Part shown: one piece after another, positions 1-7,886 of the stretch | How the letters are laid out: each line of letters begins with the position of its first letter | How positions within the stretch are numbered: position 1 is the first letter of the stretch | Assembly (NCBI RefSeq): GCF_004295665.1 | Contig: NZ_CP034759.1 | Coordinates: forward strand, 186,001 to 250,000 | Length of the DNA: 64,000 nucleotides | Direction: 5' to 3' | From: Litorilituus sediminis | GTDB taxonomy: Bacteria > Pseudomonadota > Gammaproteobacteria > Enterobacterales > Alteromonadaceae | The notes under the pieces: model-generated | Seen by the model: the letters and a program-made list of their open reading frames with translations, nothing else | What the model was told of the DNA's origin: nothing | Databases searched by the model: none | Translations under genes and position numbers: made by a program

Positions 1-180
1 AATGCTAATAAGTACCTTCAACAGCTACTTCCATTTGTTGATGATGCGAATCTAACTACCAGCGCCATGCGAGTGAAAGCTGATAACATATTGGACAATA
101 AACTTACTTCAGCTCACAAGATTCAAGAGTTGCCAGGTCATCAAGAAGATTATGAGCAAGACCTAGACAACCCTTGGTAA
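1..180 (+). CDS. C-terminal end of an unrecognised protein
   Basis: An open frame enters from the left edge and stops with TAA at 178-180, leaving 59 residues that end in DNPW. The tail is polar and acidic (a QEDYEQDLDN stretch) with no motif I recognise, no membrane segment and no cysteines. It lies upstream of a run of small same-strand genes, so it probably belongs to the same phage-like or integrative cassette. The family cannot be named from this fragment; the frame is supported only by its openness from the edge and a clean stop. Confidence 0.5.
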   Translation, partial: NANKYLQQLLPFVDDANLTTSAMRVKADNILDNKLTSAHKIQELPGHQEDYEQDLDNPW

Positions 181-401
181 AGTGAGGTTATCAGAAGCGT
201 TTTAAGGAGGCTGTTACTTTAAAAGGTGATTGTTTATCTTAAATAATAACGTGCCTTAAATGACCTCTGAGGCGCTCTAACGACTATATATAACCCCTAC
301 CTAAAATAGACTCATCTTACTGAGAAACAACATCAATGAATAGTGCATAACTACCTACGCTGTAGCGCTTTAGTGCGCTCTAAATTTAACAAAGGAAATG
401 A

Positions 402-662
402 ATGATTAATTTATATCTAACAAAAAAGATTCAAGTATTTTTAGCTTGCATCAAGCAATCAAATAATTCACTAACAATTAGTATTAGCGATGCTGCTGAG
501 TTGTGTGGTTATCGTAGTAATAACGGCTTTATACGATTTGTAAAACGTTGGGAATCAACAGGGATACTTATCGTTAACCGTATTCCTAGTGCGCCTAGCA
601 CATACAGCATTAACTATGACAAGGCAGTGCTAGAACAAACCCAAATAATCAAACACTACTAA
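402..662 (+). CDS. Small winged-helix-like protein, element-encoded
   Basis: This is an 86-residue protein with a good ribosome site (AAAGGAAATGA context). The middle part (about residues 24-60: ISDAAELCGYRSNNGFIRFVKRW, then a short wing-like hairpin and ST-rich turn) has the pattern of a helix-turn-helix with a wing, so a DNA-binding role is plausible but is inference. It follows a 220-base non-coding stretch (181-401) that may hold the promoter of the small-gene cassette, and it is 9 bases ahead of the next gene, suggesting one operon. It has no relation I can name to a known phage repressor. Confidence 0.55.
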   Translation: MINLYLTKKIQVFLACIKQSNNSLTISISDAAELCGYRSNNGFIRFVKRWESTGILIVNRIPSAPSTYSINYDKAVLEQTQIIKHY

Positions 663-671
663 AGGAAATAT

Positions 672-1022
672 ATGACAGATTTATTTAAAGACCCTGATAA
701 CTTATTTCAGGACGATGAACCAGCACAACAATTAAATAACACAGCAAGCCAAGAGCAGTCATCTGAAGAATGTGATGGCTTAATAGAGCGTTACAAACGA
801 TGTAAGGCTGAGGTGAATCAAAAGCTAGGCGTTATAGATAACAGTGTTCAGATAGACAAAGAAACTGTGCTAAATCCACATAAAGTAAAGCCATTCACAG
901 TAGATGATGATGGTAGGGTGACAATTACCAAAGGTGAAATGAATACTACTAAAAGCCAAGCCGAGCTAATGAAAGTAATCAAGGCTAAGGTATATAAACA
1001 ATATGGTGTGTCAGGAGAGTAG
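672..1022 (+). CDS. Hypothetical acidic protein of the cassette
   Basis: A 116-residue protein preceded by AAAGGAAATAT, 9 bases after the winged-helix-like gene. The first 40 residues are acidic and low in complexity (DPDNLFQDDEP, QEQSSEECDG), the middle is helical and charged, and the C-terminal part is lysine-rich (KVIKAKVYKQYG). There are no membrane segments or catalytic motifs. The stop region overlaps the Shine-Dalgarno sequence of the next gene, so translation is probably coupled. Phage structural or packaging accessory proteins can look like this, but the sequence does not prove it. Confidence 0.5.
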   Translation: MTDLFKDPDNLFQDDEPAQQLNNTASQEQSSEECDGLIERYKRCKAEVNQKLGVIDNSVQIDKETVLNPHKVKPFTVDDDGRVTITKGEMNTTKSQAELMKVIKAKVYKQYGVSGE

Positions 1023-1026
1023 ACTT

Positions 1027-1221
1027 ATGAATTATGATAATAGCTCTTTAGATGAGTATGCTGGATTTAAGTTAGCTCATGATAGCGTTTACGGTTACAT
1101 CAATATTAAACCTGTTGGTAGAGGGAGCGTTCCGAAGCAACTGCGTAGCGTTTATACAAACAGGGAGTTTGCTAAAAAAGCAATTGATTCTTATATAGCT
1201 CACTGTGCGCGGTGTAAGTAA
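1027..1221 (+). CDS. Small hypothetical protein
   Basis: A 64-residue frame. I chose the ATG at 1027 because an AGGAGAG ribosome site lies just before it, inside the end of the preceding gene; a longer frame from 1003 would lack such a site. The product is basic in its second half (KPVGRGSVPKQLRS, then REFAKKAID) and ends CARCK, so it has two closely spaced cysteines. It has no recognised domain. Its stop codon overlaps the start of a very short frame (TAATG), a tight packing typical of phage genes. Confidence 0.45.
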   Translation: MNYDNSSLDEYAGFKLAHDSVYGYINIKPVGRGSVPKQLRSVYTNREFAKKAIDSYIAHCARCK

Positions 1222-1292
1222 TGACAGGGGGTGTAGAAATAATAAACGAGTGGTTAAAGCTAGATGTAGACTGGCTTTCTTCATACTGTTAA
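1221..1292 (+). CDS. Possible 23-residue coupled mini-protein
   Basis: This short frame starts in the TAATG overlap with the preceding gene and encodes 23 residues ending WLSSYC. Support comes only from the overlap, which would allow translational coupling, and from filling the gap before the next gene at 1314. There is no independent ribosome site and no recognised family, so it may be chance. Confidence 0.2.
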   Translation: MTGGVEIINEWLKLDVDWLSSYC

Positions 1293-1313
1293 ATAGTGCT
1301 AAGAGGAATAATA

Positions 1314-1685
1314 ATGGTAAGTAAAACGCAAGAATTTAAATTGCGAATGTCCTATGTTAATGCTGATAATTTATATGAGTGGGTAGGGGATAACTTTAAA
1401 AACTTTGATTGTTGGCGGAATTACGAAGAAAAGAATCGAGACCAGATAAACCTTTGGGAAGATGAAAGGCTATTTAGAATAGTTGAGGGCGCTAAGTCTG
1501 GCTTAATTAATGAAGTGTTAAAGGGGAATGCTAGCGCTGTTAGTCAGCTTAAGTCCTTGCTTGGCTTTGGTCGCCCTGTTGGTAGACCTAAAGGAACTAC
1601 TAATCTTGGTGATGAGCACAAGGCAGCTATTGAATTAAAGGTTACAGAGGATTATAGCGCTGATATTGAAAGGCTGGCTAAATAA
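1314..1685 (+). CDS. Unrecognised protein with an AT-hook-like motif
   Basis: A 123-residue protein starting at the ATG at 1314, which has AGAGGAAT 5-10 bases upstream; an in-frame non-ATG start at 1296 is less likely. The N-terminal half is rich in tryptophan and aromatic residues (LYEWVGDNF, FDCWRNYEE). About residue 85-95 is GRPVGRPKG, an AT-hook-like minor-groove binding motif, followed by a charged helical tail. Small DNA-packaging or DNA-binding phage proteins can carry such motifs; a small-terminase role is a guess. It is the last gene before the tRNA-Val region and probably marks the end of the cassette. Confidence 0.5.
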   Translation: MVSKTQEFKLRMSYVNADNLYEWVGDNFKNFDCWRNYEEKNRDQINLWEDERLFRIVEGAKSGLINEVLKGNASAVSQLKSLLGFGRPVGRPKGTTNLGDEHKAAIELKVTEDYSADIERLAK

Positions 1686-1762
1686 TTTATTTAATCACTG
1701 TGTTATGGGGCATTGACTTTGTGCCGTTGTTACCACATTGAGAGTTTTTTAGCGTTTTATTT

Positions 1763-1822
1763 TACGTCCGTAGCTCATTTGTTAGAGCTGCCAGCAATTA
1801 CTTGTAATTGCCAACCTTGACA
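1763..1822 (+). pseudogene. Broken tRNA-Val-like fragment, inverted
   Basis: Bases 1763-1788 match the 5' acceptor strand and D-arm of the nearby tRNA-Val (TACGTCCGTAGCTCA, then TTAGAGC) with a substitution and a one-base gap, but on the opposite strand from the intact gene. After an insertion containing a perfect 7-bp hairpin (GCAATTA/TAATTGC), AACCTTGACA at 1813-1822 matches the anticodon-loop region. No matching 3' acceptor strand (CGGACGT) follows, so it cannot fold as a normal tRNA. It is best read as a degenerate duplicate left by an integration or recombination event. Confidence 0.5.
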
Positions 1823-1923
1823 GTGCTGTGAATGGTTGTGTGAACGTTCACAGTTATGCTACTATTTTCAGGAATTTTAACTTCTATAAGTCTAAATTAA
1901 GTATTTGTATTTAAGAGAAAAAG

Positions 1924-2000
<77 letters not shown>

Positions 2001-2051
2001 ATTGTCTTGAAAAGGTTAAGCTACATAGTGCTGTTAAGCTCAACGGGCGCT

Positions 2052-2080
2052 ATGTTAGCTTTTGCCTTACTTGCTTGCAA
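2052..2080 (-). promoter_or_regulatory. Sigma-70 promoter of tRNA-Val
   Basis: On the minus strand TTGCAA (2075-2080) and TAACAT (2052-2057) are separated by exactly 17 bases and followed by a GC-rich discriminator (AGCGCCCG), the arrangement expected for stable-RNA promoters under stringent control. Transcription would start near 2045, about 45 bases ahead of the tRNA. An inverted repeat (AAGCTA/TAGCTT with CATAG/CTATG) lies over the start region. Confidence 0.65.
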
Positions 2081-2163
2081 GTAGTTTTAATGACTTTCTC
2101 GCAATTTGCAATGTGTTTGTTTATTTATGAAGCAATTTTACCCTTGGTAGCAGGTAAAAGGCG

Positions 2164-3528
2164 CTATTGTAGGGTTAACGTCATACGTTTTTGTACTACG
2201 CGTAAACGCCAAGCTAACAAAATAGCTGCGGTTGTCAGGCCAATGATAAAGCCAATCCAAAATCCATAAGGACCCATTTGCGGAACAAGCCAATCGGTAA
2301 CACCAAGTATCATACCTACGCTTAATCCAACTAACCAATAAGAAATAAAGGTGATATATAAAATAGATTTAGTGTCTTTATAACCACGTAGTGCTCCAGC
2401 TGAAACTACTTGTACTGTATCAGAGAATTGATACAAGCTTGCTAGTAGCATTAAACTGGCAGCAAGGGTAATTACCTCAGGCTCTGCACTATAAATACTA
2501 GCTATTTCTTGGCGAAATACTACGGTAATAAAGGCGGTTAAGCAGGCAAGTAATAGCCCCAGTACAATGGAGTAAAAACAATAATCTTTTGCTTGCTGTA
2601 AGTTTTTCTCACCAATGGCAAAACCCACTTTTATTGTTGTTGCCATAGCAATACTTAATGGCACCATAAAAATAAGGCCGGTAAAGTTAAGTGCAATTTG
2701 ATGGCTAGCCACTACTTGGGCGCCAAAAGGCACAAGTATGATAGCTACAATTGAAAATAGACTGACTTCAAATAATAACGACAGCGCAATCGGTATGCCT
2801 AGGGCAAGTATGGTTTTTATTTCGGCTATATTTGGCCAGTAAAAACGACTAAATAAGTTGGCTTTACCTAGAACTTTTGAAAAAGCGCAATAAATTAGCA
2901 TGCTAAAAAACATTGCCCAATAAACAATCGCTGTTGCTAAACCACATCCGGCACCGCCTAATGCTGGCATGCCGAATTTGCCATAAATAAAAATATAGTT
3001 AGCGGGAATATTAACCAGTAAACCGATTAAACTAATTAGCATGGTAGGTTTAGTAAAAGATAAACCTTCAGAATAGTTTCTTAACACTAGATATAAACAA
3101 AAGCCCGGCGCTCCCCAAACAATAAAGTTGAGATAATCAAACATTAAGCTGGCTAAATTTCCCTCTAAGGTTACCTGCGGCATGATTATTGGTGCCAGTA
3201 AGTAAAATAAAGCGATTAGGCTAAGACCAAGTGTTAAGGCGATCCACGCTGTTTGGTAGGTTTGTTCTATGACTTGATGATATTTTTTTGCCCCTGATAG
3301 CTGTGAAACTATGGCGGCAAGTGCCATGATTAAACCATAAACCGTTAAAATAAGTGGTAACCAAATGCTGTTGGCAACAGCTACCGCTGCTAAATCAGTT
3401 GCGCTGACTCGACCCGCCATAACAATGTCAACAAAGCCCATAAGGTTTTGAATTAACTGAGCGATTAATATCGGGTAGGTGAGCTTTAATAAACTTTTTG
3501 TATGAAAAATAAAGGCAGACAATTTCAT
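2164..3528 (-). CDS. norM: NorM-type MATE multidrug efflux transporter
   Basis: This 454-residue inner-membrane protein exports drugs or organic cations in exchange for Na+ or H+. It has about 12 hydrophobic segments arranged as two similar halves, and the NorM-like N-terminal motif QNLMGFVDIVMAGR with a nearby conserved Asp, repeated in spirit near residue 245 (FEVSLFSIVAIIL). The length is normal for the family. It stands alone on the minus strand; a weak hairpin (TTTTACC/GGTAAAA, 2136-2156) just beyond the stop may terminate it. A second, different MATE gene lies at 42.9 kb. The substrate cannot be read from the sequence. Confidence 0.88.
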   Translation of the reverse strand: MKLSAFIFHTKSLLKLTYPILIAQLIQNLMGFVDIVMAGRVSATDLAAVAVANSIWLPLILTVYGLIMALAAIVSQLSGAKKYHQVIEQTYQTAWIALTLGLSLIALFYLLAPIIMPQVTLEGNLASLMFDYLNFIVWGAPGFCLYLVLRNYSEGLSFTKPTMLISLIGLLVNIPANYIFIYGKFGMPALGGAGCGLATAIVYWAMFFSMLIYCAFSKVLGKANLFSRFYWPNIAEIKTILALGIPIALSLLFEVSLFSIVAIILVPFGAQVVASHQIALNFTGLIFMVPLSIAMATTIKVGFAIGEKNLQQAKDYCFYSIVLGLLLACLTAFITVVFRQEIASIYSAEPEVITLAASLMLLASLYQFSDTVQVVSAGALRGYKDTKSILYITFISYWLVGLSVGMILGVTDWLVPQMGPYGFWIGFIIGLTTAAILLAWRLRVVQKRMTLTLQ

Positions 3529-3692
3529 TGAAAATACTGTGCTAAGGCAAAGAAAATGATAATTAGTACGTGACGGTGTAAGCTTTATCAGTACTGAATT
3601 AGCATATATAAGATATTAGCTGCATCATAGAGTAGAAGGTTAGCTCAAACAAGCTCAAGAAAGAAATAAAATGTCATGGATTGTTTCGAACG

Positions 3693-3899
3693 CTAAAATA
3701 CTTGTTCATCATCGCTATCTACAGCAAGTTGAATTTTTTGATGGTATTCATCTATGTGTAAACGATAATGAATTTCCATACAGCAAGCTGGACATTCATC
3801 ATAATAATCTTGATCTCCTGCTGATGAGTCAATTGTTGCATGTAAATGATGACCACAATGTGGGCAGGTGATACGTTTTTCAGTTAATTCTTCACGCAT
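3693..3899 (-). CDS. Cysteine-rich CPXCG family protein
   Basis: A 68-residue protein. I chose the ATG at 3899 because GGAG sits six bases upstream; the frame also opens from a TTG at 3911. It carries two CPxC-type pairs, CPHCG near residue 11 and CPACC near residue 37, spaced as in the CPXCG family of small zinc-ribbon-like proteins, with HLHAT and EIHYRLHID in between. Four cysteines suggest one bound metal, probably zinc. Its function in the family is unknown. It is a single gene upstream of the fructosamine kinase on the same strand direction, with no obvious partner. Confidence 0.75.
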   Translation of the reverse strand: MREELTEKRITCPHCGHHLHATIDSSAGDQDYYDECPACCMEIHYRLHIDEYHQKIQLAVDSDDEQVF

Positions 3900-4039
3900 A
3901 AACGACTCCAAGTGCTTCTTTTTTACCTATGCGTTAATTATGATACTTTTGCTTGAATCTGCCAGAGCTAAGCCAATAAATTTGGGCTTAATTTGATCTC
4001 TATCAGGCACTGTTACGCTTTGGCGATTGTTTCAAAGCA

Positions 4040-4951
4040 TTACTCGTGATGAGCCAGTGCCATAATGCGCGTTAACATGGCTTTTGCCTGCTCTATATAG
4101 ATACCGCCAAAAATGTTGGCATGATTAAGCACATGGTAAAAATTATAAATTAATCTTCTTCGTTCATAACCCTTATCAAGGGGATATTCGGCTTGGTAAC
4201 CGCGGTAAAAATCATCAGGAAATTGCCCAAACAGCTCTGTCATCGCAATATCAACCTCTCTATCGCCGTAATAGCAGGCAGGGTCAAATATCATGGCATG
4301 CTCATGAGTAAAGCCAACATTACCTTGCCATAAGTCGCCATGAACCAGACAAGGTCTTGTTTTATGGTGAAGTAGTTGATCATGACAAACTTGTGCTATG
4401 TGATCTATATCGCCAAGAAGAATAGATTTCTCCGAAAGTAACTGAAGTTGCCATGCAATACGTTGCTCAGAAAAAAACGTTGTCCAGTTGCGTTTCCAGT
4501 GATTGGGCTGAATGGTATTGCCGATATAGTTGTCGTGCTGCCAGCCAAACTGACCATGGCTGGTGTTATTGTGCATTTTTGCTAGCTGTTGACCAAACTC
4601 AAACCAAAGCTTAGGGTTTGCTTTACTAAAAGGAATATACTCTAACACTAAGAAGCTTTTATCTAAGCTGGTACCTATAGTGGTTATTTTCGGGCAGGGT
4701 ATCTGGGTAAGTTTTGCGAGTTGTTTAAGTGAATAGGCTTCAGCTTGAAAGTTGATTAAACACTCTTTGCTATTAAGCTTAACAAAGTAACTTTGCTCGT
4801 TATTGCTTATTTTAAAAGAGAGGTTGAGTGGCTTATCATTATCATCGAAATTGCAGTTACTTAAGCCGCCATTTGATATGGTTTGCTTTTCTACAATATT
4901 AAATTGCTGACCCGTTTCCGCACTAATTGCTTGCTCTATACAGTGCCACAT
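4040..4951 (-). CDS. Fructosamine kinase family protein
   Basis: About 303 residues from the ATG at 4951 (a GTG at 4960 is also in frame; GGTGG lies six bases before the ATG). The family phosphorylates ketoamines such as ribulosamines on glycated proteins or sugars, leading to deglycation (E. coli relative YniA). The kinase features are visible: the FVKLN lysine around residue 57, the catalytic loop LVHGDLWQGN around residue 207, and the metal-binding IFDPACYYGDRE that follows. The length fits the family. It is monocistronic between the CPXCG gene and fdxA. Confidence 0.88.
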   Translation of the reverse strand: MWHCIEQAISAETGQQFNIVEKQTISNGGLSNCNFDDNDKPLNLSFKISNNEQSYFVKLNSKECLINFQAEAYSLKQLAKLTQIPCPKITTIGTSLDKSFLVLEYIPFSKANPKLWFEFGQQLAKMHNNTSHGQFGWQHDNYIGNTIQPNHWKRNWTTFFSEQRIAWQLQLLSEKSILLGDIDHIAQVCHDQLLHHKTRPCLVHGDLWQGNVGFTHEHAMIFDPACYYGDREVDIAMTELFGQFPDDFYRGYQAEYPLDKGYERRRLIYNFYHVLNHANIFGGIYIEQAKAMLTRIMALAHHE

Positions 4952-5023
4952 AATTGCCACCGATTTTTAATCTAGTTGATAAGAGTATAGCGTTAATAGC
5001 GGCACTTGCCGTGCTTTTATTGG

Positions 5024-5356
5024 TTAATCTTCTTCTACTTTTAAGTACTGAATTTTGTTTTTTACCCCATCCCACTTTTTTGCTTCATCAAGTGGCGGCT
5101 TTAAGTCGGTAATTCTTGGCCATACTTGCGCAAGCTCTTTATTGAGTTTGATAAAGTCTTTTTGATCTTCGGGCACGCTGTCTTCTTGATAAATAGCTTC
5201 TGCTGGGCATTCAATCGGACACAAGTCGCAATCGATACAATCATCTGGGTTAATGACCAAAAAATTAGGCCCCTCATAGAAAGCATCCGCTGGGCATACT
5301 GCCACACAATCAGTGTATTTACATAGAATGCAGTTGTCAGTCACTACAAAGGCCAT
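5024..5356 (-). CDS. fdxA: Seven-iron ferredoxin FdxA
   Basis: A 110-residue electron carrier. The N-terminal half has [14 protein letters not shown], and [12 protein letters not shown] follows at residues 40-51, giving ligands for one [3Fe-4S] and one [4Fe-4S] cluster as in Azotobacter-type FdI/FdxA; the free cysteine usually found after the first CP is alanine here (CPADAF). The acidic C-terminal extension ([17 protein letters not shown]) is typical of the family. It is transcribed away from the FAD-dependent dehydrogenase gene; the two share a 141-base divergent region that holds a strong palindrome. Confidence 0.93.
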   Translation of the reverse strand: MAFVVTDNCILCKYTDCVAVCPADAFYEGPNFLVINPDDCIDCDLCPIECPAEAIYQEDSVPEDQKDFIKLNKELAQVWPRITDLKPPLDEAKKWDGVKNKIQYLKVEED

Positions 5357-5429
5357 TGGTTTTTCCTATCTTTACTAGCGCTAAATGGCACGAGATCATA
5401 CCTTTGTTGACAGTAATTACAATCTCTTG

Positions 5430-5457
5430 TTTTACCGATTGTGACAATCAGGTAAAA
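5430..5457. promoter_or_regulatory. Palindrome between fdxA and the FAD dehydrogenase
   Basis: The sequence TTTTACC-GATTG-TGA-CAATC-A-GGTAAAA is a nested 28-base inverted repeat with 12 pairs around a three-base centre. It sits 40 bases before the start of the rightward gene and 74 bases before fdxA, the usual position of an operator. TTGACA at 5407-5412 upstream could be a -35 element. The regulator is unknown. Confidence 0.45.
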
Positions 5458-5497
5458 TGCGCGCCAATTCTCGTCTTTCTTCTTTGGATATCTCTTT

Positions 5498-7147
5498 ATG
5501 ATACGTTTAACCGATATAAAATTACCACTTGATCATCAAGGGCATGAAATAGAGCAAGCCATTTTAGCGAAATTAGCGATCAGCCCTCAACAATTAGTTA
5601 ATTATACCGTGTTTAAACGTGGCTATGATGCCCGTAAAAAAAATACAATCATTTTGATCTACACCTTGGATGTTTCAACAACCGATGATGAAGGCTTATT
5701 AGCTAAATTTAGTGCAGATAACAAAGTTAAGCCAAGCCCAGATATGGAATATAAGTTTGTTGCGCAAGCGCCAGAGCATTTGAAACATCGTCCGGTTGTT
5801 ATTGGTATGGGACCTTGTGGTTTGTTTACTGGTTTAGTGCTTGCACAAATGGGTTTTAAGCCAATTATTTTAGAGCGCGGTAAAGAGGTGAGAGAAAGAA
5901 CGAAAGATACCTTTGGCTTTTGGCGTAAGAAAATTTTAAATACTGAGTCAAATGTACAGTTTGGTGAAGGGGGCGCAGGGACATTTTCTGACGGCAAACT
6001 ATATAGTCAGGTAAAAGATCCCAAACACTATAGCCGTAAGGTACTGAATGAATTTGTTGAAGCTGGCGCACCCGATGAAATCTTATATGTAAGCAAACCT
6101 CACATAGGTACCTTTAAACTGGTTACTATGGTTGAGCAAATGCGCGCGAAAATTATCGAGCTGGGCGGCGAAATACGATTTGAACAAAGAGTTGACGAAA
6201 TACACTTTGCCCCGACTAATAAAGCAGATGGCGAACAAACTCAACAAGTTACTGGCTTAACGCTAGCCAGTGGTGAAACGATTGACACCGACCATATCGC
6301 TTTGGCAATCGGTCATAGTGCTCGTGATACCTTTAAAATGTTACATGAGCATGGTGTATTTATTAAAGCCAAGCCGTTCTCTGTTGGTTTTCGTATTGAA
6401 CATGAGCAATCTGTTATTGATGCGGCTCGCTTTGGTAAAAATGCTGGTAACCCGATATTAGGTGCAGCCGATTATAAACTAGTACATCACTGTAAAAATG
6501 GTCGCTCAGTGTATAGTTTTTGTATGTGCCCAGGTGGTACTGTAGTCGCGGCAGCATCAGAAGAGAATCGTTTGGTGACAAATGGTATGAGCCAATACTC
6601 TCGCCATGAACGTAATGCCAATAGCGCCATTGTTGTTGGTATTGAACCAAAAGATTTTACTGAAGATGGTGATACCAGTAATGTCTTAGCCGGTATTGAT
6701 TTTCAGCGAAGATTAGAAGAAAAGGCCTTTAAACTTGGCGGTGAGTCTTATGATGCGCCGGTACAGCTTGTGGGTGATTTTCTTGCTGGCAGAAAAACAG
6801 GAGAGCACGGTAGCGTTATTCCATCGTATAAGCCTGGCGTGACATATTGCGATTTAAGTGAGTCTCTTCCTAGTTATGCAGTTGAAGCAATAAGAGAAGC
6901 ATTACCTGCCTTTGAGAAGAAAATTAAAGGCTTCTCCATGGATGAAGCCACCTTAACCGCGGTTGAAACTCGCACTTCATCGCCAATACAAATAACCCGT
7001 GACCGAGATAGCTTGCAAAGTATTAACGTTAAAGGCTTATACCCGGCAGGTGAAGGTGCAGGTTATGCTGGGGGAATACTGTCAGCAGGTATTGATGGTA
7101 TTAAAGTGGCCGAGGCTATGGCACTTTCAATGGTTGCTAAGGACTAG
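5498..7147 (+). CDS. FAD-dependent dehydrogenase (COG2509 type)
   Basis: A 549-residue flavoprotein oxidoreductase of uncertain substrate. Residues 1-90 form a small alpha/beta domain before the FAD-binding Rossmann motif (RPVVIGMGPCGLFTGLVLAQ, about residues 98-117); ERGKEV follows as the ribose-binding acidic end of the second strand. GEGGAGTFSDGKL around residue 155 and the C-terminal GLYPAGEGAGYAGGI are typical of this uncharacterised family. No transmembrane segment is seen. It is divergent from fdxA, so electron transfer between the two products is possible but inferred. Its last 11 bases overlap the end of the opposite-strand START-like gene. Confidence 0.85.
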   Translation: MIRLTDIKLPLDHQGHEIEQAILAKLAISPQQLVNYTVFKRGYDARKKNTIILIYTLDVSTTDDEGLLAKFSADNKVKPSPDMEYKFVAQAPEHLKHRPVVIGMGPCGLFTGLVLAQMGFKPIILERGKEVRERTKDTFGFWRKKILNTESNVQFGEGGAGTFSDGKLYSQVKDPKHYSRKVLNEFVEAGAPDEILYVSKPHIGTFKLVTMVEQMRAKIIELGGEIRFEQRVDEIHFAPTNKADGEQTQQVTGLTLASGETIDTDHIALAIGHSARDTFKMLHEHGVFIKAKPFSVGFRIEHEQSVIDAARFGKNAGNPILGAADYKLVHHCKNGRSVYSFCMCPGGTVVAAASEENRLVTNGMSQYSRHERNANSAIVVGIEPKDFTEDGDTSNVLAGIDFQRRLEEKAFKLGGESYDAPVQLVGDFLAGRKTGEHGSVIPSYKPGVTYCDLSESLPSYAVEAIREALPAFEKKIKGFSMDEATLTAVETRTSSPIQITRDRDSLQSINVKGLYPAGEGAGYAGGILSAGIDGIKVAEAMALSMVAKD

Positions 7148-7880
7148 TCGGCTCTGGCGTGATTTCTTCAATGCCAGTTATGGTGTGCTGTTGCCATTGA
7201 GAGCTTGGCAGCAGCCTTGTGATATTTTCCATGGTTTGCCAAATAGATTTTAGAGCGAAATGATTGGCTAACCACTGTGGTACCTTGCCGCCTGCATCAG
7301 CGATAAACTGATACTCTATAAAAAGTGTTTGCTGGTTATCAATTGAAAGTTGCGGACTTATACGCCAATGAGCACGGTGAATGTGAATACGAATGGCATC
7401 ACTGTATGGCGCTTGAATGTTATTATTTTGAAAATCATTGTCATCCGTGAGTTTGATTTCAACGGAGAGATCAGGCTTTTGCCAGTAGTGTGAACGTAAA
7501 ACTAACAAGCGTGGTTTAATCGGCCATAAACCGGCAAAATGTATGTAGAATTGATTTTTGTTCTCGCTAAACTGGTTTATTAATTGGCCTTTATCTGCGT
7601 TATCTAACCAGGCTGAAATATTATCAATATCTTGAATAAATAATAAAAAACCTGAGATAGAAGAGCTGACATAAGCACTAGCTTTTATTTCGAGTAATTT
7701 TGTCTTACTTGATAACTGCGGGCGGCGAATATTTCGATAACTCACTTTAAGTTGCTCGTTGTTTCGCCACAACGTCCACTGAGCTTGCTCTTGGCTTGCT
7801 GCAAAAGCTTCATTTAATAATAATCCCGTACTGACAACGAGTATTATTAGCCAATAATACTTCAAAAGAGAATACTTCAT
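7137..7880 (-). CDS. START-domain-like exported protein
   Basis: A 247-residue protein with an N-terminal signal peptide or anchor (residues 5-27, cleaved perhaps after AFA). The rest resembles bacterial START/SRPBCC lipid-binding proteins: WTLWRNNEQLKVSYRN near the start, then SSISGFLLFIQDIDNISAWLDN, the FYIHFAGLWPIKPR strand region and the C-terminal VPQWLANHFALKSIWQTMENI helix typical of the fold. It would bind a hydrophobic ligand in the periplasm; which one is unknown. It lies six bases downstream of the GGDEF-EAL gene and is probably co-transcribed with it. Confidence 0.7.
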   Translation of the reverse strand: MKYSLLKYYWLIILVVSTGLLLNEAFAASQEQAQWTLWRNNEQLKVSYRNIRRPQLSSKTKLLEIKASAYVSSSISGFLLFIQDIDNISAWLDNADKGQLINQFSENKNQFYIHFAGLWPIKPRLLVLRSHYWQKPDLSVEIKLTDDNDFQNNNIQAPYSDAIRIHIHRAHWRISPQLSIDNQQTLFIEYQFIADAGGKVPQWLANHFALKSIWQTMENITRLLPSSQWQQHTITGIEEITPEPTSP

Positions 7881-7886
7881 AGCTAA

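Noticed and set aside
1763-1860. A second functional tRNA on the plus strand
   Set aside because: No 3' acceptor strand pairs with ACGTCCG and the anticodon loop has the wrong size, so only a remnant is supported.
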